Source: Notospermus geniculatus
Taxonomy: Eukaryota > Nemertea > Pilidiophora > Heteronemertea > Lineidae
Direction of reading: 5' to 3'
Assembly: GCA_002633025.1 (NCBI GenBank)
Contig: NMRB01001493.1
Coordinates: 93,028 to 157,027 of the forward strand
DNA length: 64,000 bases
The notes below the pieces were generated by a model. That model saw only the letters and a list, made by a program, of their open reading frames with translations, did no database searches and had not been told where the DNA came from. Made by a program: the position numbers and the translations under genes. Of the stretch, positions 30,448-41,714 are shown in pieces (positions within the stretch are counted from its first letter, which is position 1; each line of letters opens with the position of its first letter).

Positions 30448-30940
30448 TACGGTGGCCCATAAGGGACATTTATTTTTTATTTTTATTTTTTTCTCTACTT
30501 TTCTCCACGGAATAAACTTTTCTCCGCGGAATTAAACTTTTCTCTGTGTAATTAAACTTTTCTCCGCGGAATTAAACTTTTGGGGAAATAAGTTCATTCC
30601 ATGGAATAAACTTTTCTCCACGTGGAGAAAACTTTTCTCCGCGGAATTAAACTTTTCTCTGCGGAATTAAACTTTTTTCCGCGGAAGTAACTTTACTCCG
30701 CAGAATAAACTTTTCTCCACGTGGAGAAAACTTTTCGCCGCGGAATTAAACTTTTCTCCATGGAATTAAACTTTTCTCCGCGGCAATAAACTTACTCCAC
30801 GGAATAAATTTTCTCCACGTGGAGAAAACTTTGCTCTGTGGAATTAAACTTTTCTCCGCGGAAATAACTTTATTCCGCGGAATAAATTTTTCTCCACGTG
30901 GAGAAAACTTTTCTCCGTGAGGAGTAAAGTCACGTGATAG
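30448..30940. mobile_element. One-armed CCGCGG palindrome array with TACGGTGGCCCAT end
   Basis: Begins TACGGTGGCCCATAAGGGAC, then about 20 units related to TTTTCTCCGCGGAATTAAAC, with variants CCACGTGGAG, and closes TAAAGTCACGTGATAG. The end and the GTCACGTG boundary correspond to the arms of the foldbacks at 31369 and 47914, but the repeat unit differs and no second arm follows. Probably half of a related element. Confidence 0.7.
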
Positions 30941-31014
30941 CCTCGATCCAGATTAGCCTCATTTTGATTCCTCTATCATGGCTTCCGGATGATTTTATTA
31001 TTTTTACTGGTAAC

Positions 31015-34000
31015 ATGCCAGATTATATGCCCCTCCGCGGAACGCACAGGAGCCGAGATGAACTTATTATCGAGTACTTTTACCTTGAATTTGATTATAA
31101 AGATATTGTTTCCTTTCTGTATGTTGAGCATGACATCAGTCTAAAGTTTGAGGCACTTAAAGCGGATTCTACAGCGATATGACCCACGGCGTCGTAAGGG
31201 CCATCACCCGTCCTGAAGAAGGTTGATGCGGTCCAGTCGGAGCTTGCACGTTACGGCCGGAACTTGGGCTACCGTTCAATGCATGAAATATTACGAAAGA
31301 ACCACAGAATTGTCATAGATAGGGAGACTGTTCGTGTGATTTTAAACTATTTAGATCCTGATGGTGTACTACGGTGGCCCATAGAGCTCATTGATGAAAA
31401 ATATTTACATTTGCATTTTTTTTTCAATTCGATAATTTTTTCTTGGGGGTTTGTAAAATTTTTAGAAGTTCCCACCGCGGTGAAAATATTTCCACCGTGG
31501 TGATAATATTTCCACCGCGGTGATAATATTTCCACCGCGGTGATAATATTCCCACCGCGGTGATAATATTCCCACCTCGGTGAGAATATTACCACCGCGG
31601 TGATAATATTCCCACCGCGGTGATAATATTCCCACCGCGGTGAGAATATTTCCACCTCGGTGATAATATTACCACCGCGGTGATAATATTCCCACCGCGG
31701 TGAGAATATTCCCACCGCGGTGATAATATTCCCACCGCGGTGAGAATATTTCCACCTCGGTGATAATATTACCACCGCGGTGATAATATTCCCACCGCGG
31801 TGAGAATATTCCCACCGCGGTGAGAATATTACCACCGCGGTGAGAATATTTCCACCGCGGTGAAAAGTCACGTGGTGTCAGCATCGATTGATGAGCGACT
31901 TACATGTAGAAATGGTCTACAGACACCGCAGTGCCGCTTCCTACCTTCAAAATGAAACAAAAGTAAGTTGCTCATGGTCATTGTCGTCAGTATCTATAAT
32001 CGGGTCTGCGCTAAGAAGGATATTTATCTAGGAACTTTTGGGAAGGCTCCGTATCGTCGATCCGTTTCACGTATGACGTATCGAGCTATGCATTTTTTGT
32101 TAAATTCATACGTCAAACTTGACACGGATGACGATACGGAGCCTTGCCATAAGTCTCTAGTTGTCATGAAAGCCTGCAAATGAACCGACGATGGGGTGTA
32201 GCTAGTGTATCTACAGAGTTTCATGCGTTAACCCTTTGCTGCCGAGAATTAAATGGCCCGTGCCACACACCCTCGGACATTAAAACTGACATAGAATCGT
32301 AACCAGTGGACCGATTGATATCCTCTTGCATATTTTTTAATGCGAGACTACACCCCCCCCCCCCCAANAGCAAAACCGCCCGTTCGGGGGGGGGGGGTAG
32401 TCTCGCATTAAAAAATATGCAAAAAAAATACCAATCGGTCCACTGGTTACGATTCTATGTCAGTTTTAATGTCCGAGGGTGTGTGGCACGGGCCATTTAA
32501 TTCTCGGCAGCAAAGGGTTAACGCATGAAACTCTGTAGATACACTAGCTACACCCCATCGTCGGTTCATTTGCAGGCTTTCATGACAACTAGAGACGTAT
32601 GGCAAGGCTCCGTATCGTCATCCGTGTCAAGTTTGACGGCGGAATATGAATTTAACAAAAAATGCATAGCTCGATACGTCATACGTTACACGGATCGACG
32701 ATACGGAGCCTTGCCAAAAGTTCCTAGATAAATATCCTTCTTAGCGCAGACCCGATTATAGATACTGACGACAACGACCATGAGCAACTTACTTTTGTTT
32801 CATTTTGAAGGTAGGAAGCGGCACTGCGGTGTCTGTAGACCATTTCTACATGTAAGTCGCTCATCAATCGATGCTGACTCCACGTGACTTTTCACCGCGG
32901 TGGAAATATTCTCACCGCGGTGGGAATATTATCGCCGCGGTGGTAATATTCTCACCGAGGTAGAAATATTCTCACCGCGGTGGGAATATTATCACCGCGG
33001 TGGTAATATTCTCACCGAGGTGGAAATATTCTCACCGCGGTGGTAATATTCTCACCGCGGTCGTGGTAATATTCTCACCGCGGTGGTAATATTCTCACCG
33101 CGGTGGTAATATTATCACCGCGTTGGAAATATTTTCACCGCGGTGGGAACTTCTAAAAATTTTACAAACCCCCAAGAAAAAATTATCGAATTGAAAAAAA
33201 AATGCAAATGTAAATATTTTTCATCAATGAGCTCTATGGGCCACCGTAGTGTACAGAGAAGACGACAGAGGAGATTACGTCGGCCACTGTATAGCGTCCC
33301 AGGTCCAAACTACCTGTGGCATATTGACGGTTGGGACAAGCTCTAACAATTCGGCTTCTGCATTCGTGGTTGCATTCATGGTTATTCCCGCCATATATTG
33401 TGGCTTAAAGTGGCAGCAACTAACAGTGATCCATTCGTTGTTGGCAGATATTTCTCTGATCAGGTGCGGGAGCGGTCCGGTGTTCCAATGGTCATTCGAG
33501 CTGACCGTGGAACAGAAAATGTGAACGTGGAGGCAATGCAAGTGTTCCTTCGTAGTGCGCACAATGACAGTCGTTCTCTTCTGCAAACGACCTTTCTGTA
33601 TGGACGTTCCACAGCGAACCAACGAATCGAGTCTTGGTGGAGCAAATTTGGCCAGATAGGAATGGACGTATGGATTGGCCACTTCAAAGATTTAGCAGAC
33701 GTTGGTGTGATAGACACTTCGAATGTGATTGAGTGCTGCAGATTCTGTTACATGGGCCTTCTAAACGCCGAATTGCGAACGATAAGAAAGCTTTGGAATA
33801 CTCATTACATTCGCAAAACCAGGAATGAAAGTGTGCCGCATGGCCGACCAGATGTTATGTACCTGCTGGAGATGTCAGGTGGCCGAGATTGTCTTCTTCC
33901 AGTGAATGAAAACGACGTACGTTTTGTAGCTGGCTTACTATCTACTGATGTTCCGATGTGCGACCAGGACTCTCTCCATTCTCTCCTGGTGTTATCCTAG
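31015..34000 (+). pseudogene. Integrase-core (rve/DDE) protein, split and frameshifted
   Basis: The first part (31015-31368) includes RDELIIEYFYLEFDYKDIVS, then shifts frame into LRHLKRILQRYDPRRRKG and again into ELARYGRNLGYRSMHEILRK and NYLDPDGV. A 1.88-kb foldback interrupts the gene exactly after GV. The second part (33250-34000) carries PNYLWHIDGWDK (first catalytic Asp), a stop codon at about 33344, MVIRADRGTENV (second Asp) and STANQRIESWW (Glu), then a conserved C-terminal section ending LHSLLVLS. D, D and E of the retroviral-integrase fold are all present. Relatives with the LGYR-M, DPDGV and ANQRIE-WW blocks are widespread in animal genomes as element-borne or domesticated genes. Two frameshifts, a stop and the insertion make this copy dead. 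Confidence 0.82.
31369..33249. mobile_element. CCGCGG-array foldback E, 1881 bp, 4-bp duplication
   Basis: Starts CTACGGTGGCCCATAGAGCT and closes with the inverse; TGTA flanks both ends (31365-31368, 33250-33253). Each arm has a ~100-bp unique end (with AAATATTTACATTTGCAT), then a tandem array of 20-bp units like TTCCCACCGCGGTGATAATA (about 19 on the left, 31475-31865; about 13 on the right, 32893-33155), then ~350 bp unique DNA starting GTCACGTGG, then the 3911-type repeat. An N at 32368 marks the palindrome centre. Each unit is itself a near-palindrome centred on CCGCGG. Confidence 0.93.
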
Positions 34001-34849
34001 TTCGTTGCGGCTCACCTTCTGAGCGACATGCGACTGGTTTTGCTGTGGAGGGTCACATTTGGTGTAAAAGGTGTCCAAGTACGCCAATTAGCGAAGCGAT
34101 GGTGCATTGAATGAACAAATTCAGATTTGGTTTAGGTAGAAGTCCACTTTATCCAAGATGAATACTAATAGTTCATCTGCTTCGTCGAGTGTATTCGGCA
34201 TACGCTTCTGTCCGTCTACCATGATCATATCACATATCTCCGTAAGGTTGAGGATAAGGGGTCAGGGTTAGTGTTGGCGGAGTATTATGATAAGGATTAA
34301 AGTTAGGATTAGGATTAGGTTTCGTTTGCTATATAGGTTAAGAAAAAAGTTGGTCGTAATGGATATACATACATGTATATCGGTTTGGAAAAAAACGTTC
34401 GCATCCTGGCCACTTCTATATCACGTTTATTAGTTTCGCNGCCCCCCCCCCCCCCCAACATTCATAAAATGCCCTAGGTTGAAGGGCAGAAAAGTACTCG
34501 ACAACGTGTCATTCTAAGAAACGTGCTTCAACATCATTACGCTGTATCCATTCGCCGTTACGATTTTAAAGGCTTATAGGCTCATAAGAACACGAGAGAT
34601 CAGTTCATGTGAAGAAGACAAGGCCTATTCCAGCATGACACACGATACAGCAGACAGAATATTGGTAGTACAAGGACAGAGAAACTGTATAAAATGTACG
34701 AATGAAATTTTATTAACGTTAAATAAACAGAAAATGATATCTGCATGTGTTCTTCCACTCTTCCATCAACTTAAAAGTTATCCTTCAAGCCTTACTTGCC
34801 ATCAAATTTAAGGCTTTGAAAACACTGAACTTTTCAAATCGGAAATTTT
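34001..34849. other. No gene; GGTTAG-like tract
   Basis: 34255-34330 holds degenerate TTAGGATTAGGATTAGG. An N with a C-run (34440-34456) marks a likely gap. Confidence 0.4.
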
Positions 34850-35040
34850 CAAATCAGAAGTGGAGATGGTAAATCAAATGTTTGCGGATACCAATACCTT
34901 TCCAGTATCAATGAAACATGCTAGGGTCTCTCCAATTTTCAAGAAAGAGGATCGTCTACTTAAGAAAAATTATATACCAGTCAGTATACTGCCAATTCTT
35001 TCGCAGGTCTTCGAGAAGGCCATGGTGGACCACGAGAGCA
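34850..35040 (+). pseudogene. Non-LTR reverse transcriptase fragment
   Basis: The frame contains NQMFADTNTFPVSMKHARVS, PIFKKEDRLLKKNYIPVSIL and PILSQVFEKAM. This is the start of a LINE reverse transcriptase domain: the P-x-x-K-x-A block and the N-Y-R-P-V-S-L/I-L box with the usual Arg replaced by Ile. Only about 60 residues remain before the match ends. It differs from the LINE at 47.7 kb, so a second LINE family is represented. Confidence 0.75.
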
Positions 35041-35350
35041 TTTTCATAGTGGCCGCCATGTTGGTGTCATCTTAATGGACCTATCTCTTGAGCTTACCTG
35101 CGACGTATATCACACACTGAACATGGACTGAAGTGTAACGACAAGCACGACTGCCCTTGAAATGACAGGGGGCATCCTTTAATGGGGGGGGGGGGCATTA
35201 TGGTCTATCATGGCTGTAATATTATTAAATGCAGCCCTTCCTCAAATACCCGGGTGTGCATTCTAGAACAGCCTTTGGCTGTTATAGAATGCCCGTAGGG
35301 CACAAATCCTGATGTGGGTGGGGTATACGACGTCACAAACAGTTGCCAAT

Positions 35351-36202
35351 GGAGTTGTTATCTATTCATGACTGTCAGGCACCCAGTACTGCCAGAAAAT
35401 GTGACCTGAGCCATTACATAATACTGACCACCATATACCAATATATAGACTGACCATGTAATAATTGACTTTGCGCTTGGTAGGGCATGACATGTTCCCA
35501 AATTATAGATAGTTACCCAACAATAACCACGACTGAGGCGGATTGATGGTTGATCTACATGTAGTAATAGGCCTTTACATAAAGATGGCTTGCCCCAATG
35601 CTTTTGTGACACTCCCGAGGATAATGAAATTGCCATTGTATTGACCCTGACTGTCATGTATGACCATCAGAAAATAAGTCTAAAGATCAGTTGGGTGACT
35701 GTGTCTCAGTGTGCGACATTATTACGATGGCTAGGCCCACAAGGGCAAGAAGATGGCGGCCTGATGCGGTCACAAATGAAGTAGCCTAATTGAGGCGTAT
35801 CAACAGGCTGTACATCAGTTTGACAATGATAGTGCAAGAACTGGTCCACACACGGGGGTCAGTGGGTGGGGTGGGGGAGAACAGTGCATTTTAAATGTCC
35901 CCAATCCTTGCCTCGAAAAGAAGTGCAACTCTATTACGTACATGTAATTCCATTCGTAAGCAATGCCAAGAAGTATTCAATATCCGACAGCAAAGGAGCA
36001 AAAGGCCAGAGCATAACCCAAAATGATCTGTGTATGATAGATCATCGGTTCATCAGATATTGAATTCCATTGATGAAACAGACATGGACGATCAGACAAT
36101 ACCCATGACTGATATAAAAAGGGGCCATTATTAAATAAGGGGTGATGTCACATTTTTCTGACAGTACTGGGCCCCTGACAGTCATGAATAGATAACAACT
36201 CT
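35351..36202. mobile_element. GAGTTGTTATC-ended foldback, 852 bp
   Basis: GGAGTTGTTATCTATTCATG on the left mirrors CATGAATAGATAACAACTCT on the right, and GACTGTCAGG/CCTGACAGTC plus GCCCAGTACTG continue the pairing for about 90 bp. The ends resemble the AGAGTTGT family of 12424. The flanks (AAT left, ATT right) do not match cleanly. No gene inside. Confidence 0.7.
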
Positions 36203-36359
36203 ATTAGCAGCAGTTTCTGATTTCCTCTCATTGGGCAAGACTGTCCAAGTGTCTATCACAGCTGATATCCAGCACCCAACGATGAATGGGTCTTTGTTTC
36301 CTATTCAGCCTAAAATTTTCACACCTGTTTGCATAGGGTTTCCTTACTTCAGATCTATA

Positions 36360-36908
36360 CAGGGTGGTCCAAAAAAAACGGACAAGCATACTTCCACCAC
36401 CCTCAGTCCCAAACCACTGGTATGAATGGATGGAGAATCTTTCTAGAAGAAAAATAAGACCACGATACCTCGATTCGGTCCAGTAGATTTACCTCCAGAG
36501 CCATTTTTGTGAAGCAAAGTCCGTGGTCCTTAGTAACTAACTTACCGGTGAACCGCGAATTCAGCATGATAGATAAAGGGGATTAGTTGTTATGCAACAA
36601 TGCTCAAGTTTCATTTTCATGTTCCTCATGTATGTGTACTTCATTTTTTGTTTGACCTTTCCACAGGATAATCCTTTTGTCAGTTACAAGGCTACGATGT
36701 TGTGTATGCTCTTGATTGTCCTCTATGGAACAATTCACCAAGGGCCTCAACATTGCTTTACAAAATAGGGTCTGCAGCTCGAACCAGTGGACCGAACCGG
36801 GATATCTTGTTGTCTTTTTTCTTCTAGAAAGATTCTCCATCCAATGTCATCAGAAGTTTTGGGCTCTGGGTGGAGGAAGTATGCTTGTCCGTTTTTTGGA
36901 CCACCCTG
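36360..36908. mobile_element. Mariner-type MITE with TA duplication, 549 bp
   Basis: Ends CAGGGTGGTCCAAAAAAAAC and its inverse, with TA on both sides (36358-36359, 36909-36910). A second mirrored block, GGAGAATCTTTCTAGAAGAA, lies further in. The ends resemble those of the mariner at 1539 (GGGTGG-CC-A-AAAAACG). No transposase is left. Confidence 0.85.
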
Positions 36909-36950
36909 TATGTACAATTAGGATCCAGCTCATTACACTTCTGGGATCGC

Positions 36951-37050
36951 GACTAGAAAGTGCCTGAGGAAGACCCACTTGGGGTCGAAAATTTGCAAAA
37001 TTCGGAGACGACTTATGTGGACTATCATTTGTGTGTCGTTTTTGTGCTCT
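36951..37050 (+). repeat. Copy of a dispersed 3'-end-like repeat with conserved stem
   Basis: CCTGAGGAAGACCC, a short loop, then GGGGTCGAAAATTTGC and further on TTGTGTGTCGTTTTTGTGCT. A reverse copy at 43833-43950 keeps the same blocks. The core CTGARGA-stem-GAAA recalls the hammerhead layout of Penelope-type elements, though an extra A next to the stem weakens the match. Confidence 0.55.
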
Positions 37051-37934
37051 ATGTTGGATACCCGACCAACAGGCCTACATGTATTTCACATATCAGCCGT
37101 TTTATAGCCTGCGGACGACAGGTAAAAAAATGTGAATGCACTAGATTAAAGGGGTCTGCTTTTGCTGACGAGAGCGGCAATCCCATATATCAGTTATTGC
37201 TGACGGTCTAATCGATAAAAGCTCAACGTAATACAACCTTTGTCATCAATGTCGCTGTGGAGAGGTTGTTCTCGAATACAGATTTGGAACATTTGGTTTA
37301 GGTTTCATTACTCACTTTACAACTGACTCCAGTGTCTTAGGTATATTATGCATGATTCAGCCCGCTGGTGATCGAGACTGATTGGCCTTTTTGTGACTAA
37401 TGACAAGCTTTCGCACGTAGGCTAGGAGAAGAGCAGGACTTATATCGAATTACCAAAACTACACGTATTTTAAAGTCGGATCTACAAAATACACTTTTAA
37501 TTGTACGTGACGGGCACAGAGATCGCAAAAGTCATAGGACCGTGTGCTCGGGTCGGACTTACCCCAGACTTTCATTAAAGTCTGACTTTTCAAGCAAAGA
37601 GTCCAACTTCAGCTATACTTCAGGCTAAAGTCCGACCCAAGCATACGGCCATACGTGTGGAATCTCCGCAACATGTCGCCGGACGACGCGACAGGTGACT
37701 GGACTGTCAGTGCGGCTGCAGCGTTTTGTTTTTGCATGTTTTTTTCTCACGGCAGAAATTAGCAGAGGTGATTGAGTCGTCGGACCATTCACATCTAGCA
37801 ACCCGGTGGAATGGCCGCGTCCAAAGCAATTCCTATGCGCTTGTTGTGAAATGGGAAGTGCTGCAGCGTGAAAGCGTCTCGTCGGAAAATACGACCGATT
37901 CAAGTCAGACACTGCTTACATTTAGGCTGATATA
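37051..37934. other. Upstream region of the GPCR gene
   Basis: No repeat or domain stands out. GTCGGACTTTA-like phrases (AAGTCGGATC, GGTCGGACTT, AAAGTCCGACCC) recur at 37470-37635. A 5' untranslated exon could lie around 37740, where TTTTTTTCTCACGGCAG would be an acceptor. Confidence 0.35.
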
Positions 37935-39014
37935 ATGGCGTTTTCGACCACAAATTCGCCGGATGTCACCGATGTCGAAAACGTCACTAGTCATACGGAT
38001 TCATTGCAATGCTACCAGTTCAAGACTTATCCATTCAGTCGGCTTCTCAGAAAAAATGGGTTACCTACCTTCTACATAACATTAATCCTCGTCCCAATCG
38101 TAGCCCTTCTTGGACTCGTCAACAATACCCTCGCTTTTCTGGTGCTAAGGAGAGAGAGACCGTTCACGTCAACTTTGGTCGCTCTGAGCTATCTTACCGT
38201 CGGAGATTCGCTGACGCTGATCTCTCAGGTGCTTCGCAAGTCGGCCATGTATTATGGTCTCTTCGTCGATATATTAATCGGATATCAGTACTTTCATATG
38301 CTATTTAACGGTTATATTGAAATGTTGTCTTTCGGTTCGAAGGTTTTCTGCGCATACGTAACAGTTGGTGTGACAATTGAACGCTTTGTTGCTGTGTGTA
38401 AACCCCTGAAAGCGAAGACTCTCTGTACCATCAAGAATGCACACATTATGTGTATCCTAGCCGCCGTTATTGCCTTTATTTCACAATGTCATCATCTGTT
38501 GATGGCGTATCCTGGATGGAAATACGACCCTTGCTCCGATTCCTACAAACCGAAGTGGAAAGAGCTATTTCGGATGACTGGAATGGTACTGAAATTGTAC
38601 CGTTTCTTGTACAATGGAATTTTCACGAATCTTGTGACGTTCGTTGTACCAATTTCGTGCCTGATATATTTCACATGTCGCTTGATGCTTGGGTTGAAAG
38701 CTTCAGCTGCAATGAGTCAGGTGACCAGCGGTGGTAAAGCAAATGAAAACCTCCGCACGACTTCAATCCGTGTTGTAGCGGTCGTAATTGTCTTTTTAAT
38801 ACTTGAATTGCCTATTTTATGTGTACAGATAATATTTGTGTTATTTTCGATTGGTACACGTTTGTCCTATATTAACTCTACATATCAGTTTGGTTGGTTC
38901 GTTAATATTGCTCGCCTTTTCTCTAATATAAACAACTGCGTGAATTTGTATGTCTACTGTTTGACAGGTAAAAGATTCAGACGCACTTTGAAGAATTTGT
39001 TTTCGTGTTGCTGA
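37935..39014 (+). CDS. Class A (rhodopsin-like) GPCR, single exon
   Basis: A complete 359-residue receptor without introns, probably in the plasma membrane. Seven hydrophobic segments lie at about residues 45-71, 79-102, 126-150, 168-190, 226-251, 275-303 and 316-342. Diagnostic positions: N63/N64 in TM1, D91 in LTVGD of TM2, the E-R-F triplet (149-151) in place of DRY, P239 in TM5, P293 in ELPIL of TM6, and N337-L-Y-V-Y341 in place of NPxxY. The C-terminal CC may be palmitoylated; N16 in ENVTS may carry a glycan. No cysteine is found at the usual start of TM3, although ECL2 has C200. INNCVNLYVYCLTGKRFR is typical of the FMRFamide/orphan peptide-receptor group, so a peptide ligand is likely but unproven. 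Start chosen at the first ATG (ATGG context). Confidence 0.92.
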   Translation: MAFSTTNSPDVTDVENVTSHTDSLQCYQFKTYPFSRLLRKNGLPTFYITLILVPIVALLGLVNNTLAFLVLRRERPFTSTLVALSYLTVGDSLTLISQVLRKSAMYYGLFVDILIGYQYFHMLFNGYIEMLSFGSKVFCAYVTVGVTIERFVAVCKPLKAKTLCTIKNAHIMCILAAVIAFISQCHHLLMAYPGWKYDPCSDSYKPKWKELFRMTGMVLKLYRFLYNGIFTNLVTFVVPISCLIYFTCRLMLGLKASAAMSQVTSGGKANENLRTTSIRVVAVVIVFLILELPILCVQIIFVLFSIGTRLSYINSTYQFGWFVNIARLFSNINNCVNLYVYCLTGKRFRRTLKNLFSCC

Positions 39015-39667
39015 TCACTTTCAACGGTGATGTTTGTTTCTCTGCGAGTTGACATCCTCGGTGTAGTCCCGTGCAATGGGACCACGGAACGATGTCATGG
39101 GCAGAGTCCCTTTGCATGGAGCAATTACTGCATCGCAAAAGTTTCAGTTCAGCCCGGAATTGGTTCGTGCGTGCGAGCTTGGAAGCTATGCTACGTGGAC
39201 GTGATTTCTTCAGGAAGCCTGTAATTCGGACGAGACACGGCGTAATTATGATAACCATGTATTCGTCAATGAGACATGCTACTCGCAGTGGGTGATGACA
39301 ACTTTCATGACAACTGACGTACTGTGTAATGAAAATGGCGAATCGAATCACATCTAGCAGCTGAATATTTCAGGTAGTCGACCTGTTGTATTTTGTGTTG
39401 GCATTCTCGGCCTGACCAATCTGAACATATCTTTGGTCGTGCTCAGAAACAGAAGCAAAAGCGCTACCTTCGGCATTTTTGGGGGACGATCTCTAGTTCC
39501 AACACCGTCCAAGAGAATAACCAGGTATTGAATCATACCCGAAAACCTTATAGCAAAGAAGAATTACCGCGATCCATGTTGATAGTGGAATCCACGAGAT
39601 CATAAAAGTAGTCAACTCCCTACGCAGCCGTGTACCTCTCGCCCCCTGCGGTTTACCTGCTCTCCAC
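39015..39667. other. Downstream of the GPCR; no gene recognised
   Basis: Frames at 39027-39605 show no domain. No AATAAA is found close to the GPCR stop, so its polyadenylation site is not placed. Confidence 0.4.
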
Positions 39668-39946
39668 AACTGCTTCACTTCGTAGAATTTGCCGCGTTTG
39701 ATCAGCAGATGGTGTCAGGGCCTAGCGCGAGTTTTATAGCCTATCAGCACGCTGCTTCAGAACGCTTTGGCCCGTTGGCAACGGATGTTCTTGTGATACC
39801 ATGGCTACTAGTTCACATGATCCGTTCAGCCAATGAAAAAGTGTCTCAGGCCAGCTTGGGTACCGGTTGCTCGTTGCTCTCATTGGTCGATTCTCTCAGC
39901 GCCATCTGTTGACCAAACACGACGAATTTTACGAAGTGAAGCAGTT
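39668..39946. mobile_element. Foldback MITE, 279 bp
   Basis: AACTGCTTCACTTCGTAGAA and GTTTGATCAGCAGATGG on the left are mirrored by CCATCTGTTGACCAAAC and ACGAAGTGAAGCAGTT on the right. No target duplication is evident. Confidence 0.8.
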
Positions 39947-40121
39947 AAAAAAGTAGTGGCAGGCGTCATTTACAAAAGCTTTCCAATCGCCCAAATAATG
40001 TAATGAGCCCTTGTCCATCATGATCCACAACAGTTGAATCAATATTTTTCTTTATTTTTTCTCAACTCACACTAATCGCGTATTTTTGTCGGGGAAAACA
40101 GAAATAACATTTAATAGACGA

Positions 40122-40345
40122 TATCACTCCAAAAGAGCGCAGCACCTTACGGGGGTCAGCGTCATGACGTCCCGCACGTCATTCATGACGTTTTGAGGTG
40201 AGACGAAAAAAAATCAGATTGTGTCACGACGTCACAATCGCTGAAACAACCGAATTTTTTTTCGAGTCGCATCGTAGGTTCAGAAATGACGTGCGGGACG
40301 TCATGACGCTGACCCCCTAAGGTGCTGCGCTCTTTTGGAGTGATA
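40122..40345. mobile_element. Foldback MITE, 224 bp
   Basis: TATCACTCCAAAAGAGCGCA continues for over 50 mirrored bases including GTCATGACGTCCCGCACGTC. No target duplication is evident. Confidence 0.85.
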
Positions 40346-41714
40346 GAGTCTACTGACAGTGACTGAATCTGCGTGCATTTTGTAATCAGTATTTCATTTG
40401 TGTACGTACTTGTAACAAGTGGATTGAGAGGAGCACAGCCACCCCCTCCCCTTCAACGGCAAAGTGATGTACTTTTGGGCCTCAGATGCCTGGAAAACAC
40501 ATTTGGCCTGCCCCATTTTTTCAACATTTTTAGGGGGAGGGGAGCCCCCTCATACCCCAGTGCCCTTTGCGGAAATCCTGGATCCACCCCTTACAATGTG
40601 TAAAGTACCAGTCTGTACAGTGTGTTTTAAACAAAAGGAAGCCGAGATTAATTTGTTAATTTCTTGGACATCGCTAAATATTTTGTATGACGACAATTCC
40701 GATCGCTTTATTTCCTCATGGAGATCTTCAAAACCACAGCGCCTTTATTGTAGATCGGGGTTGTTGAAAGCAAGCAGTCTTCGTGGCGCATACAGAACGA
40801 GGTTTGCGAATCGATCAGAGGGTTGTGGGTTCGAATCTCGGTGCCATCACAGATTATTTTTCGTTTTTTCCCATTTGGCAGCTGTGCTAAGATCCTTACT
40901 GTTCAAGAGCGTGGTGGCAAGTGAAACCAACTGTGACCGTCCGAGAGGGTGTATCGTTTTCAGAGGTAGTTTGGAAGTGCCTTGTGGCTGTTCGTAATTT
41001 CCACCTCTGCCGCTTGGGGTTTATATCTATTAAGTTCAGCTTTAAGGGAGATGCAGAAAGCTACTTTGGAATAGTGAAAGCCTCAAAATCACCCTTAACC
41101 CTAAGTGTGGTCACAGTTCCCTTAACTGACTCCTTAACTTCACAGTTGTGGCAGGCACAGGTTGGAATATGCTATCCATGCTGTTTTTTAATGCATGCTA
41201 GCCAAATAGGCCGGGGAAATTATGTGCTAGGCTAGGGTGGGATAACATTGAACTGTGCCAAGGATTTTGATTTGACAGACCATGTATCCTCTTTCTGTCC
41301 TACCAATTTGGTAACCTCTTTTTTGTTTTTCACAGTTAATAGCCACTTTCCACAGTTCCTAACATACTAAAGTGTGCATTACAGCATTGCCTGCAGTCAT
41401 GTTCATGTAGCCTACATTTAAGAAACCTTCCTTAAGTATAACACTCAAGAAATCTGGGAAACCCCTTGAATACTGAAATTTCATTGGCTGACACCACAAT
41501 TCCTGGAAATACTTTAGTTAAGGGTTGCCCTTAGCTGAGTATGCCCTTAGTTTGTTTTATGCATACACCTTAAGTATGGCACTTGGTAAAGTGAAATCCT
41601 TACACTTTAAGGGTATGTTTTACACTTAACTTAAGGAAGTTTTATGCATATGGCCCCAGCAGGCCCTTAACGTATAATGCTAACAGACTCACAGTCAACA
41701 ACTGTGTTCCAGGT
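40346..41714. other. No gene; repeat remnants
   Basis: 40430-40595 has a GGATCC-type element end like that at 16315. 41060-41660 is rich in CTTAAG, CCCTTAA and TTAAGGG phrases and ends TTTATGCATATGGCCC, similar to the MITE terminus at 58938. Probably a decayed inverted-repeat element. Confidence 0.4.
40775..40850 (+). repeat. tRNA-like sequence
   Basis: TGGCGCATACAGAACG (D-arm like) and GGGTTCGAATCTC (B box) with ends GGTGCCAT pairing loosely with GTGGCGCA. Likely tRNA-derived; no anticodon assigned. Confidence 0.45.

Noticed and set aside
31347-31884. Long minus-strand frame with repeated SPRWEYYHRGGNI-type protein
   Set aside because: It is the translation of the 20-bp CCGCGG array; 20-bp units cycle through frames, giving a repetitive open frame without selection.
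31369-33249. CRISPR-like regular repeats
   Set aside because: Repeats are directly tandem without unique spacers, in an animal-type sequence, and arranged as inverted arms.
38009-38737. Alternative plus-strand frames within the GPCR
   Set aside because: Shadows of the receptor frame, which has all seven helices and conserved motifs.
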